Source: Pseudobdellovibrionaceae bacterium (lineage in GTDB: Bacteria > Bdellovibrionota > Bdellovibrionia > Bdellovibrionales > Bdellovibrionaceae). From it: a stretch of 64,000 bases of DNA. The stretch is from assembly GCA_022843825.1 (NCBI GenBank), contig JALHMX010000003.1:62001-126000 (forward strand), written 5' to 3'. The notes beneath the pieces were generated by a model, which ran no database searches, was not told the origin of the DNA, and saw nothing but the letters and a program-made list of their open reading frames with translations. The first letter of the stretch is position 1. Every line of letters begins with the position of its first letter. The position numbers and the translations under genes were made by a program. This document shows, piece after piece, positions 14,455 to 23,508 of this stretch.

Positions 14455-17349
14455 TTACATCCCGCAGTCTGGCTGCTCAAGCACTCTGCGGGTATTCTCA
14501 ATCATTTGCTGACGGATAAATTCAACTTTTGAATCCACCACTTTTTGCATCATTTGATTGAAGAAAGTTCGTCGGCGACTGTCTGCCGGTATTAAAAAGG
14601 TCTCAACATTTTTTTGTAAATGCGGATGTCCATTCAGTACATCAACAAAAGCCTGAGCAAATTCTGTATCGTTAACCACTTTGTTCCATATTACTTCGTT
14701 AGCTTTTTGTTTCAGCGTCGCTACTAAACTTGCATCGAATCGATTTTGAATAAAATCTAAATTCCCGCCAGTCGTACTTGGTTGCTGAGATTGAGCCGCT
14801 TGTGCCTGAGTAGCAGCTTTAGTTTGCTGTGCCTGTTGGGCTGCAGCTTCTTTATTAATTTTTGCTTGTTGCTCTTGGTTTTCTTTAAGTTTACTTTCAA
14901 TGAATTTTTTAGATTCAGGCGACATGCTTACAGTATCTGCTCGGCTTAAAAGAGCATTCTGTTGTGCTATAAGTTGCTGTCTATAAGTGACAAAAGCTGG
15001 ATCTTGGCGAGTACTTTTTGCTGCTGTAGCCATTTGTCTCTCTAAGATCATGATTGGAACAAGAATCCTTTCAGCAGTTTGGGCTGCAGTAGCTGCATCT
15101 TTAGAATCTTGAACTTTCATCATGGCAAAAAGGCTGGCCACTTGACCGACTTCACTTTCGATAGCAGCAGCTTGTAGATCATTAGCACGCTGTAAAGTGA
15201 TTTGGAAACCACCACCGAAAGTACCGCCAACAACTCCTCCCCAAAAAGCTTGCATCTCTTCAGGAGAAATAAACAGAGTATTTCTTTTAGGGTCATAGGT
15301 CATCTTGGCGACTAAACTATTAATTCTTTCCTGAGTAAGTTCTGTCACACCTTCAGTAATTTGACCCACTAAAATCTTTGACCCATACTGCATCATCTGA
15401 CGTGCGACTATACCTTTTGTAATTCCTAAGGCCACTTCCGATCCCACTTGCCGTTCAAGACCTGTAAATGTAGAACCTATAAATGTTTTCCACATTGTAC
15501 TTCTCAATGCCGGCGTTTTTACTGCCCCAAAAAATCTTCCCATAGGAAGAATATCAATTAAACCGGTCATAGCACCGACACGGGCTGCTATCAATCGGTG
15601 TTGCTCACTGGCATTGGCCGCAACTGCTGCTTTGTAGGTCTCCGTACCACTTTGTGCGACACCCATACCAACGCTAGTCATCGTACCTATAATCGCAGAC
15701 CCACCACCTGTAATTAGACCCGCACCGATTTGAACAGTCATTTGCGAAATAACTTGCGGCGCAACGGCTACCCAAAACTCTTCATTAAAGTCAGTATTTT
15801 CAGGTCTTGAGTTTTTTACGAACTCATGGATAGCTTCATTGGCCTTATAGAAATTTCCGTCTTTAGCCACGAATTTTTGGCCCGTGATTTTGTTGTAATA
15901 ATCTATGGGAGTTAATGGAACTGGCGAAATTTCGCGGGCAACATCGACAAAAGCGATGGCGTTTCCGATTGTTCGAGGAATTCCTTCAAAAAAGCGAAAC
16001 ATTCTTTCCGCTGCGCGTGCATTGGGTCTATACTTGTATTTTTCTTCCACGCCTTTTAAAAACTCTTCATATTTCTTTATAGAACCATAAGTATTTATAA
16101 CGCGAGCAACTTCATCTTTAGCGTATCTTTCCGGAGAATCAAACATCACCGGTATACTTACACCGACGTAATCTTTAGTGGCTAGACGTGCACCGACTTG
16201 CCAAACAGAGTGAGCAATATTATACATACCGGAGGCAAAAGCGGCACTCCATCCATTTTTTGTCTCATTATATAATTTATCTGTAGCTGCTTTTTCTTCA
16301 TTAAATTTAGCTCTATATTCACTATCACTTAAGTAACCCATGTCTTTTTCAGCTTGGATCTTAGCCAACGTTGTGGTCATGGTTAAAATATGTTTTTCGT
16401 AGATATTGTTGAAAGCCTTACCTTGGCGATAAGCTTCTTTATAAGTTGGGTTGTTCTCATCTTTGGCCGCTGCAATTTCTGCGGCACCAAAGCCGTTGGC
16501 TATAAGTACTTTTTCAAGTTTTTCATCAATGATAGCTCCGCGCTTGATCATATCCACTAAAATTTTGCTGCGCTCATTAACTAAGATTCCAGAAAAAGTT
16601 TTAATCCGTTCAATTTCGGCCGCTGTTAATTCGACATAATCTCTACCTTGAGAGCCATAATCTCTATATCTTAAGTGTAAATCACTTGGATGGATTTTTT
16701 TACCGGTGACTAAGCTTCTAAAACCAAATGTTTTAAAATAGAATACTGTATCTTCAAAGTTTATACCTTGCTTTTGTAAAGCTGTCGCCACATCGGCCGC
16801 AATCCAGTATGTTACTCCAACTGAAGACGGCTTCCCACGAGTTACATTGATTCGAGTTCCCTTAGCAGTTTTAGTTGCAACCTGCTGACTTCTTTTAAAA
16901 AGGTCTCTTCTGACTTTTGATGTCGACTGAGTCGCCTTTTTCGAATTTGCCAGTTGTAATCTGTATTGTGGTGAATTCTCTAGGTAGTTGATCTCAACAT
17001 CAGAAAGTGGTTTTAATGGCAAAGTATAAAAACGAGTTCTGACCTCTAAGGTATCCGTTAAGCCAAAAGTTGAAATAAACTGAAGATACATTCTTTCGTA
17101 TTCACGATCGAATACAATCATTTTTTCATTCTTTTTTCCCTCTTTAATATTCGGTGTTTTCAATTCTAACCAAATAAGCTCATCTTGATTAATTTCATTT
17201 TGCACATTAGGTGATTTAAATTTTTGCGCATCGCTGACCTGTGCTGGTTCACGCGTAGCAGATCTTTCACCAGTAAATACACAGGATGTTAATGCCAAAA
17301 TAAGCGAAGTGATGATTAACGATTTATTGATTTTAAATATTTTATTCAT
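14455..17349 (-). CDS. Large lipoprotein (964 residues) with a phage-polyvalent-protein-like glycine-rich domain
   Basis: The ATG at 17349 has GAGGGG upstream; a GTG five codons earlier is less likely. Lipobox ALTSC (C23). The N-terminal half is helical and charged. Around residues 540-730 there is a Gly/Ala-rich, membrane-like stretch (IGAGLITGGGSAIIGTM, WGGVVGGTFGGGFQ) with the motif QITEGVTELTQERINSL, which resembles the E-xx-TE-xx-QE pattern of large polyvalent and internal virion proteins of phages. A Gln/Ala-rich linker (near 835-865) precedes a helical tail. Possibly a membrane-penetrating effector; no enzymatic motif seen. Co-transcribed with the Cys-rich protein (1-base gap). Confidence 0.7.
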   Translation of the reverse strand: MNKIFKINKSLIITSLILALTSCVFTGERSATREPAQVSDAQKFKSPNVQNEINQDELIWLELKTPNIKEGKKNEKMIVFDREYERMYLQFISTFGLTDTLEVRTRFYTLPLKPLSDVEINYLENSPQYRLQLANSKKATQSTSKVRRDLFKRSQQVATKTAKGTRINVTRGKPSSVGVTYWIAADVATALQKQGINFEDTVFYFKTFGFRSLVTGKKIHPSDLHLRYRDYGSQGRDYVELTAAEIERIKTFSGILVNERSKILVDMIKRGAIIDEKLEKVLIANGFGAAEIAAAKDENNPTYKEAYRQGKAFNNIYEKHILTMTTTLAKIQAEKDMGYLSDSEYRAKFNEEKAATDKLYNETKNGWSAAFASGMYNIAHSVWQVGARLATKDYVGVSIPVMFDSPERYAKDEVARVINTYGSIKKYEEFLKGVEEKYKYRPNARAAERMFRFFEGIPRTIGNAIAFVDVAREISPVPLTPIDYYNKITGQKFVAKDGNFYKANEAIHEFVKNSRPENTDFNEEFWVAVAPQVISQMTVQIGAGLITGGGSAIIGTMTSVGMGVAQSGTETYKAAVAANASEQHRLIAARVGAMTGLIDILPMGRFFGAVKTPALRSTMWKTFIGSTFTGLERQVGSEVALGITKGIVARQMMQYGSKILVGQITEGVTELTQERINSLVAKMTYDPKRNTLFISPEEMQAFWGGVVGGTFGGGFQITLQRANDLQAAAIESEVGQVASLFAMMKVQDSKDAATAAQTAERILVPIMILERQMATAAKSTRQDPAFVTYRQQLIAQQNALLSRADTVSMSPESKKFIESKLKENQEQQAKINKEAAAQQAQQTKAATQAQAAQSQQPSTTGGNLDFIQNRFDASLVATLKQKANEVIWNKVVNDTEFAQAFVDVLNGHPHLQKNVETFLIPADSRRRTFFNQMMQKVVDSKVEFIRQQMIENTRRVLEQPDCGM

Positions 17350-17350
17350 A

Positions 17351-17851
17351 TTAGTACCCCTCACCTGTTCCTAAACCACCGCTGTAAGATGGTTGACCTG
17401 TTCCTGTTCCAGATCCGCTGCCTTTAGCCGTTGCAGCACCAAATCCACCACCTGCAGGCTTAGTTGGTTGCACAACTTTTTCTTGAGTTGGACTGACGCT
17501 CATATTTACACCTTCCACCACAAACTGGGCCGGACACTTAGTGTTTTTGATACATTCTGCATTGTTATTACATTTTTTCGCAATATCCTTGCGGCAATCA
17601 CTCTGCACTGACGTACAACTTGAGATAAAGTGCTGTCGACAGTTTCCAACCTTTACACAGGTTTGATCTGCTTTCCATGACCTTGTAGCTACTGTAGTAC
17701 AGTTAATAGCCAAGGTGTTCGGGGCATAATACTGACAGGCTTTTTGTTTGGGAAAATAGGTCCACCCTGCAGGACAAGCTGCTGCTTGCGCCAAGTAGCC
17801 TGCACTAAAAACTAAAGAAAAAACAACAAATTTACAAAGCAATGATTGCAT
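17351..17851 (-). CDS. Secreted Cys-rich protein with Gly-rich tail
   Basis: 166 residues from the ATG at 17851 (AAAGG upstream; a GTG at 17869 is in frame). Signal peptide ends at AQAAA. The mature part holds about 12 Cys in roughly 90 residues (CPAGW, CQYY, NCTT, QTCVKVGNCRQH, SSCTS, DCRKDIAKKC, ECIKNTKC), suggesting several disulfides, followed by a Gly/Ser/Thr low-complexity tail (GSGSGTGTGQPSYSGGLGTGEGY in pieces). No family recognised. It lies directly before the large lipoprotein gene and may be its partner. Confidence 0.75.
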   Translation of the reverse strand: MQSLLCKFVVFSLVFSAGYLAQAAACPAGWTYFPKQKACQYYAPNTLAINCTTVATRSWKADQTCVKVGNCRQHFISSCTSVQSDCRKDIAKKCNNNAECIKNTKCPAQFVVEGVNMSVSPTQEKVVQPTKPAGGGFGAATAKGSGSGTGTGQPSYSGGLGTGEGY

Positions 17852-17986
17852 ATCTAAATAGCCTTTCACTGAATAATTTTATGATTCCATTTATATAGTA
17901 GTAGTACTTTTGAAGATAATCGATAGCTCAAAAGTTTAAGATAAAAAAACTGGACTTAAAGCGCACAAGACCTATGTCTATTAACC

Positions 17987-19159
17987 CTAAAGCGTAGGAC
18001 GTAAATTTATATATTCTGAGAGCGCATTGATAATGTGATAGAGTGAACTGGCTTTTGCATTCTGATTTTCAAAAGATCCACTTGTAGACATTGAATCAAA
18101 CCAAAGACCAGGAACTGGCGTGTTCAAATAGCTAAATAGACCTTCAAAAGCTAAATCTGCAGCCTGGATATAATAAGCTTTTTTTGCGTCATCAACACAA
18201 ATCGCTAAAGACAACGCAGCCTTGATGCGTTCACTTTGTGGCCAAAACCTGGCGCTGCTTTTATGAATACTATAATCACTCCATACCTCATCAAATGCAT
18301 ATTTTTTATCTGCACTTATGCCATGACTTTCTGCGCATAAAAAAAGTTTTTCTGAAACATCTATCAGGTTTTCATTGGTTAATTGTTGATACTGTAGATG
18401 AAGCCAGGCCCACTCGTAGTGATGTCCAGGTTCAAATATGAAACGACCGTTATTCATAACAGGAGACCATGGTGTTTCAAAGTGTTCCGCTAAAATTCCC
18501 GTTTTTTTGTCTATAAACTTATTTAAACAGAGTTCCTTAATTTTTTGTGTGCTGACAAACCAACGCGAATCTTTATCGACCTTTACCCACTCCAGCAAGG
18601 CCTCATATAAATGCATGTGGGGATTGCTTTGAAACAAAGTCTTACCTGATTTTATTTCTGTGTATCCACCTTCCGCTAAAGTCCTCTGTCGATCAAGATG
18701 CTCCATTAAATTTAAGGCTTCTAATTTTATTTCTTTAGTGTTTAAAAGTTCATAGGCGCGCGCCATTGCAAAAAGAACAAAGGCCTGAGTATAAAGATCT
18801 ACATCGGAATTAGAAATTTGCAGTTTTGAATTCACAGCATGAGCAAATCCGCCTTCCGGCAATTTGTATTTTTCAATTATAAATTTTATATTTTTAGCAA
18901 CGATCTCCCGGGCAGTCGAATCACTTAATAATCCTAATTTGTTCGCCTCAGTCACCGCGTAAAGCTGACGTGCTTGCACCATCGCTCGGCGATCTAGTAG
19001 ATCTAACGGCTCTGCTTGTGCAGTCATGGCCTCTACAAAAGATCCAGATGCAGAATCGTAACCACGGGTAAACCATAACGGTATGACAGATTCGGTTAAC
19101 CACTTTTTAGCTTTATGTATGTTTTGCTCGCTCACAGTATATATACTGGACACTGACAT
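17987..19159 (-). CDS. AGE-family sugar epimerase/isomerase
   Basis: 390 residues, cytoplasmic. Motifs of the N-acylglucosamine 2-epimerase / mannose isomerase superfamily with its (alpha/alpha)6 barrel: RRAMVQARQLYAV, GGFAHAV, SNPHMHLYEALLEW, FEPGHHYEWAWLHLQYQ and SARFWPQSERIKAAL, which carry the conserved His and Glu residues. Members interconvert mannose and fructose (or their phosphates) or GlcNAc and ManNAc; the exact substrate cannot be told. Last gene of the arginase-OlsB-M14-hydrolase operon, 16 bases after the previous stop. No clear ribosome-binding site before the ATG. Confidence 0.85.
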   Translation of the reverse strand: MSVSSIYTVSEQNIHKAKKWLTESVIPLWFTRGYDSASGSFVEAMTAQAEPLDLLDRRAMVQARQLYAVTEANKLGLLSDSTAREIVAKNIKFIIEKYKLPEGGFAHAVNSKLQISNSDVDLYTQAFVLFAMARAYELLNTKEIKLEALNLMEHLDRQRTLAEGGYTEIKSGKTLFQSNPHMHLYEALLEWVKVDKDSRWFVSTQKIKELCLNKFIDKKTGILAEHFETPWSPVMNNGRFIFEPGHHYEWAWLHLQYQQLTNENLIDVSEKLFLCAESHGISADKKYAFDEVWSDYSIHKSSARFWPQSERIKAALSLAICVDDAKKAYYIQAADLAFEGLFSYLNTPVPGLWFDSMSTSGSFENQNAKASSLYHIINALSEYINLRPTL

Positions 19160-19175
19160 TATTTAAAGTCAACTG

Positions 19176-19940
19176 CTAGTATTTGACGATCAGTTGCGAT
19201 AACCACTCCCCATCGTCCAGTGGTAGGTCATGCCCCGCATAATTATTAATATGAATCTCACAATTAAAAACCTTAGCGATGGCCTGAGAACATTTTGCAC
19301 TGACCAATCTGTCATTTTGACTGCAGACGATGATCACGCGAGCCGCTAAAGGTATACTGATCCTAATCCGAAAAGCTAAAATCAATTGTCTAAAAAAATT
19401 TATTACCCTAAAACTATGTGTTTTTTCTGACGAAATGAATTGTGGTAAATGGCTTTTAGTTAAACTATAGTAGTTTGAGGTTATTCTTAAAATCCCTTCT
19501 TCTCTCTCACGTATGTCATCAAATAAAATCATTTTCACTATTTTAAGGTAATTTCTTGGCAAGAGGCGTTCAGACAACGGAGACAACTGTTTAAGACTGG
19601 AATTTACTACAAAAACGTTTTCAACTTCCTCTGGAAATAACTCCGCCCATTTCAGAGCGATCATTCCCCCTAAAGACAAAGCAACTAAGTTTACTTTTAC
19701 ATTATCATCAAATCCTAATGCCTTTACTCTGTTTTTACACTGTTGGCGAAGATCTTTGATGACGTCTTCTGGGTTCATAGATGAAGTCTCTATGGCCCTT
19801 TCTCCGTTACCGGCCATTTCCAAAGGTATGAAAAGTGAGTTGTTATTCTGTCGCTTCAGAATATCCGAAAAATCTCCCCAGTGAACATTCCCACGTGCAA
19901 GCCCTCGCAGCCCAATAAATATTTTAATACCAGCGCTCAT
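19176..19940 (-). CDS. Alpha/beta hydrolase
   Basis: 254 residues, no signal peptide. Nucleophile elbow VALSLGGMIALKW (Ser) in the first half, a C-terminal Asp-containing stretch VIVCSQNDRLVSAKC and catalytic His in YAGHDLPLDDGEWL complete a triad. The usual HG oxyanion motif is replaced by IFIGLRGLARG near the N-terminus. The substrate is unknown; esterase or acylase activity on products of the preceding acyltransferase is possible. The start overlaps the M14 gene by 17 bases, showing translational coupling. Confidence 0.85.
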   Translation of the reverse strand: MSAGIKIFIGLRGLARGNVHWGDFSDILKRQNNNSLFIPLEMAGNGERAIETSSMNPEDVIKDLRQQCKNRVKALGFDDNVKVNLVALSLGGMIALKWAELFPEEVENVFVVNSSLKQLSPLSERLLPRNYLKIVKMILFDDIREREEGILRITSNYYSLTKSHLPQFISSEKTHSFRVINFFRQLILAFRIRISIPLAARVIIVCSQNDRLVSAKCSQAIAKVFNCEIHINNYAGHDLPLDDGEWLSQLIVKY

Positions 19941-20934
19941 GTGCTAAACTTTCATGTTTGTAGTGTAAGGATTTGTCTAAATCCGTCCAACTCGAATGAG
20001 ACAATAAGGCATGCATAATAAAGTCTAACAACAAATGATGGCGTCTAAGTGTTCGCCTTTTTCTATGATCCTTAATTGGATTAAACAGCCCCGCTTTGGA
20101 CATAAACAACTGCAATGGATTTTTTTTAATCCAATTCCAAGAACCCATTTCTAAGGTTAAAGGAATAAACACTTTTGAATTTTTCATTTTAAAATTTAAA
20201 TATAAATAGTCCCATATATCTCCGTGTATATGGTAAACATGACTTTGAGGTTCTATTTTATAAATGTGGTAGGGATAAGTTTTTTCAAATAACGTGGTTA
20301 ACGCATGCAAATGGGGCAAATGTAAAAATGGCGTTTTGGTGTAAGAATGTGGAAACCAAAGCTGATCTTTTAATCCAAATCCTGAATGCAAATCCAAAGC
20401 AACTAAACACTCAGACTGTATACAATTTTCATTAAATATTTTTATTAAAACTTGATTTTCGATTTCAATTTGGTTTTCAATACCTCTGTACCACGGAAGT
20501 CTATTAGAAAACCTATGGCCTCCTAAAAGAAAGGGAACTTTTTCAATCGATTCGATTGGAGCGTTACGCATAAGATCTACCCCGTTACCATTACATCTGG
20601 TGTAATGCGTATAACCCACTGGATTTAACAACGGCACAAAAACTATACGTATTTTTTTTAATACATCTCTAAGGGCGCCATCCCACACAATGCGGTCGAC
20701 GAGGTGCTTTAGATATATAGAGCAAAGCTGTGCGCCGATGCGCTCTAAACCGTGAACGCCTCCCACGAGTAAAAAAGTAGGAGCCTGAGGCTCACTCGTT
20801 CCCATAACAAAAGAATGTATGGTATACATTTGGTTTTTGTATTCAATCTTTGCCGGTTCGTTTATTTTTATATAATCGTTATATATTTCACTTTTCTCTA
20901 TGCTTTGAACTAGCTTTTCGATTTCAGCGATCAT
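19924..20934 (-). CDS. M14-family zinc carboxypeptidase / aminoacylase-like protein
   Basis: 336 residues, no signal peptide. Zinc ligands GGVHGLERIG (H-xx-E) and LDLHSGFG (His); the segment LLNPVGYTHYTRCNGNGVDLMRN holds the substrate-binding Arg/Asn; catalytic Glu in PLTLEMGSW. This set fits the M14 family including succinylglutamate desuccinylase/aspartoacylase-type members. In an operon with arginase and an OlsB-type acyltransferase, cleavage of an acylated amino acid is a reasonable guess. The ATG follows the OlsB-like stop by 1 base and the gene overlaps the next by 17. Confidence 0.85.
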   Translation of the reverse strand: MIAEIEKLVQSIEKSEIYNDYIKINEPAKIEYKNQMYTIHSFVMGTSEPQAPTFLLVGGVHGLERIGAQLCSIYLKHLVDRIVWDGALRDVLKKIRIVFVPLLNPVGYTHYTRCNGNGVDLMRNAPIESIEKVPFLLGGHRFSNRLPWYRGIENQIEIENQVLIKIFNENCIQSECLVALDLHSGFGLKDQLWFPHSYTKTPFLHLPHLHALTTLFEKTYPYHIYKIEPQSHVYHIHGDIWDYLYLNFKMKNSKVFIPLTLEMGSWNWIKKNPLQLFMSKAGLFNPIKDHRKRRTLRRHHLLLDFIMHALLSHSSWTDLDKSLHYKHESLAHERWY

Positions 20935-20935
20935 T

Positions 20936-21778
20936 TTATCTTATACGCAATTTTTTAGCTAAGGCATCATCAAGGTCTTCACTTCGCATAAGCGTTAAGA
21001 AATCAATACATTCGAAGTCTTTGTCATAGGCGGGTTCGCAAACAATTTTTGCTCCCATCCTTAAGTATGATTTTAAAAGTGATGGCACCAGTTGCTCCGC
21101 TTCAAGTTTATGTTGATCGTTATAGGTTCCTTTAAAATACTGGATCCAAGCCTCTAAGTCATCCATTAGAAAATTCTTTTGCGGTCGAGACATGCTACTG
21201 TTATCAAGATAATCATTCATCACCAAATCCTGATAGACCAAGGCCGCGTCTCTGGGATTATCTACTTTTACGCTGGAACACCCAAATAAAACCTGTGCCT
21301 GGCTTAACTTCATATACTCAGCTATTCCGCGCCACAACATAGACATCACTGATCCTTTGCGATGGGTTTTTTGTATGCAAGCTCGGCCTAGCTCAAGATA
21401 GGGTCCCTGAATTGAATCTAAGAATCCCAAATCAAACTCTAACTCTGTATATGAATTCTTAACCACTTCGTGCAATTTTAGTCGATAGGTTCCTACGATT
21501 TCAGATGTTTTAGTATCGACAATCAATAAATGATCAAAATGGGCATCAAAACGATCCACATCTAAAAGTTTATCTAATCCGCGAAATTCTTTATTAAACA
21601 CTTCATTTCGTAATTTAAAACTTTGCTTAAGTTCATCAACAGTCTCAGCTGTCTTAACAATATATGTCCCTTGTTCAAAAGAAAATTTCAACCTCGGCTT
21701 AAAGCGCCCTACACGATTCCATCGCAATGCCGTTTCATTTCGAATGTTAGACACTGTTTGCAGTATAGCTTCTTTCAT
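20936..21778 (-). CDS. olsB: OlsB-type acyl-ACP N-acyltransferase (ornithine lipid synthesis, hemolysin-like GNAT)
   Basis: 280 residues of the GNAT-fold OlsB family (Acetyltransf_5). Characteristic segments: SFKLRNEVFNKEF, DVDRFDAHFDHLLIVD, VGTYRLK, YLELGRACIQKTHRKG, MLWRGIAEYM, LFGCSSVK and the closing SLLKSYLRMGAKIVCEPAYDKDF. OlsB joins a 3-hydroxyacyl chain to the amino group of ornithine, giving lyso-ornithine lipid. The directly preceding arginase-family gene could supply ornithine and a PlsC/OlsA-like acyltransferase is divergent at 22792. The close relatives called hemolysins or lysine N-acyltransferases cannot be excluded. Overlaps the arginase-family gene by 32 bases. Confidence 0.75.
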   Translation of the reverse strand: MKEAILQTVSNIRNETALRWNRVGRFKPRLKFSFEQGTYIVKTAETVDELKQSFKLRNEVFNKEFRGLDKLLDVDRFDAHFDHLLIVDTKTSEIVGTYRLKLHEVVKNSYTELEFDLGFLDSIQGPYLELGRACIQKTHRKGSVMSMLWRGIAEYMKLSQAQVLFGCSSVKVDNPRDAALVYQDLVMNDYLDNSSMSRPQKNFLMDDLEAWIQYFKGTYNDQHKLEAEQLVPSLLKSYLRMGAKIVCEPAYDKDFECIDFLTLMRSEDLDDALAKKLRIR

Positions 21779-22679
21779 GAAAACTCCTTTTTTCTGTGAC
21801 GTACAGTTCTGTTAAAAATTCCAAAGCTAACGAAAACGTTTTTTCCAAATCCTCTTTACTTCCTAAAAGAGGATTGATTTCTACGATATCCAATGATTTA
21901 ACTTGAGCTGTTGATAGTTGCCGAGCGATGTAAAGAATTTCATTACGATCGAGTCCCCCCGGCACAGGTACTCCCGTACAGGGAGCATACATGGGGTCTA
22001 TAGAGTCTATATCAAAAGTAACATGAACAGGAGCTTCATTAACGTAAGCTTTAACCTCATCCATAATATATGACAGTCCTAATTCGCTTACACTCTTCAT
22101 CGAATAAACTTTTACCCCTAAGCAATAAATTAGATCTTCCTCGAAAGGATCCAAATCTCGAAGCCCAATGTAAATAAGTCTTTGAGGAGATAAAAAATGT
22201 TTTGTCCAAGGAATTTGACGTTGACCAATATTATCAATATTCAATAAAAAGGATGCTGGCGTCCCATGCAGGTTTCCTGTAAGAGAGCTTGCGGGTATGT
22301 TAATATCTGCATGGGCATCAATCCAAATAACATATCCTTCTGGAAAGTAATTTAGAAATGCTGTAACAGTCGCAATGGCTATACTATGATCGCCGCCCCA
22401 GTTAACCATGGGCTTGCACTCAGCATAAATAGTGTTTAATTGCTCAAAGGCACTTTGATAAAACTCCAGTTTAAAATTATTCAAATCTAACTCGGAATAA
22501 ACTTTTTTATAACTCCAGTGATCGGGTTCGTGATGACCTTTCTTAAACTTAAAATCTAATGAAGTATAAAGCGACGACTGATCTAAATATCTTTTAAAAT
22601 ACTCTGAGGAGTATTTTAAACCAGGATGCGTTTGGCCTCTTTCGTACGGTATGTCTAGAAAGTTAATCCTGTTTCCCAT
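21747..22679 (-). CDS. Arginase/agmatinase-family ureohydrolase
   Basis: 310 residues. All manganese-binding motifs are present: NWGGDHSIA, WIDAHADINIP and VTFDIDSIDPMYAPCTGVPVPGGL, then SLDIVEINPLLG. The enzyme would split arginine to ornithine and urea, or agmatine/formiminoglutamate in related members; arginase is favoured because the next gene is OlsB-like. First gene of a five-gene minus-strand operon with overlapping frames. No Shine-Dalgarno sequence is visible at the ATG (22679). Upstream, a 9-bp inverted repeat separates it from the divergent acyltransferase gene. Confidence 0.88.
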   Translation of the reverse strand: MGNRINFLDIPYERGQTHPGLKYSSEYFKRYLDQSSLYTSLDFKFKKGHHEPDHWSYKKVYSELDLNNFKLEFYQSAFEQLNTIYAECKPMVNWGGDHSIAIATVTAFLNYFPEGYVIWIDAHADINIPASSLTGNLHGTPASFLLNIDNIGQRQIPWTKHFLSPQRLIYIGLRDLDPFEEDLIYCLGVKVYSMKSVSELGLSYIMDEVKAYVNEAPVHVTFDIDSIDPMYAPCTGVPVPGGLDRNEILYIARQLSTAQVKSLDIVEINPLLGSKEDLEKTFSLALEFLTELYVTEKRSFHERSYTANSV

Positions 22680-22722
22680 TGACTATAAATTTGAAGCAAA
22701 CAGATCTTTCTGTCGTGTTAGG

Positions 22723-22752
22723 ATTTGGTTAGGCTAATAATCTTAACCAAAT
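22723..22752. promoter_or_regulatory. Inverted repeat in the divergent arginase/acyltransferase control region
   Basis: ATTTGGTTA and TAACCAAAT, spaced 12 bases, lie midway in the 112-base region between the two divergent operons. A dimeric regulator serving both sides is plausible. I found no two-half Pho box here. Confidence 0.35.
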
Positions 22753-22791
22753 TCAAACATAATTACGCAGAATTTCGTTTATACTTTATTT

Positions 22792-23508
22792 ATGATTAAC
22801 TGGACGTCTGCGTTTCGAGCCTTTAATATATTTCCAAGAACACTTTCTTATCTTTCAATGTCAAAAAACAAAAACTATGAAATTGAAGACCTAAAAACAC
22901 AGTGGGCTGATGAAATACTTCGTCGGTTAAATATTAAAACCTATATCATAGGGAAGCCTTCGCCTGAATCATCTTTAGTTTTTGTAGGCAATCACATCAG
23001 CTACCTAGATATTCCACTGCTCGTTAAAAGTGTGCCGAGATTATCTTTCGTCGCCAAAAAGGAAGTGAGTCGTTGGCCCATCATTGGATCTGCGGCCAGC
23101 ACCATTAATACCGTGTTTGTTGATCGCAATAATTCATATCAACGCCAAACCAGTCGCGAGACCATCGCGCATTCCCTCTTGCAAGGTCGTCGCGTGGCTA
23201 TTTTTCCTTCGGGGACAACCCGTGTTAATGAGGATCAAATATGGAAAAAAGGAGCTTTTGAAATTGCTCACCAGGGAAACTTTAAAATTCAACCCTTTAA
23301 AATTCACTATACTCCTTTGCGTACCGCGGCCTATATTGACAATGACACTCTACTTTTTCATCTGTTTAAACTTTCACAGCAGTCTATACCACTGGAAGCA
23401 TTTATTGAATTTGCTCCAGCTGTCAATGTGGAAAATCCACTGGCCGCAGCAGAAGCTTGGCGGCTATGGACACAAAATAAAGGACATCTGCTTGAAGCAC
23501 AAATGTGA
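22792..23508 (+). CDS. PlsC-family lysophospholipid/lyso-ornithine-lipid acyltransferase
   Basis: 238 residues. Acyltransferase motifs: GNHISYLDIP (H-x4-D), FVDRNNSYQRQ, and FPSGTTRVNEDQ (block III). The family acylates lysophosphatidic acid; the OlsA branch acylates lyso-ornithine lipid. Its position next to arginase and OlsB-like genes favours an OlsA role, but the motifs do not distinguish them. A TATACT box lies 7 bases before the ATG with no ribosome-binding site, so the message may be nearly leaderless. The 3' end overlaps the PHP gene by 17 bases. Confidence 0.82.
   Translation: MINWTSAFRAFNIFPRTLSYLSMSKNKNYEIEDLKTQWADEILRRLNIKTYIIGKPSPESSLVFVGNHISYLDIPLLVKSVPRLSFVAKKEVSRWPIIGSAASTINTVFVDRNNSYQRQTSRETIAHSLLQGRRVAIFPSGTTRVNEDQIWKKGAFEIAHQGNFKIQPFKIHYTPLRTAAYIDNDTLLFHLFKLSQQSIPLEAFIEFAPAVNVENPLAAAEAWRLWTQNKGHLLEAQM

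Noticed and set aside
23084-23491. Upstream extension of the PHP protein to an ATG at 23084
   Set aside because: The extension lies out of frame inside the acyltransferase gene. The TTG at 23492 has a good ribosome-binding site and gives the normal PHP N-terminus.
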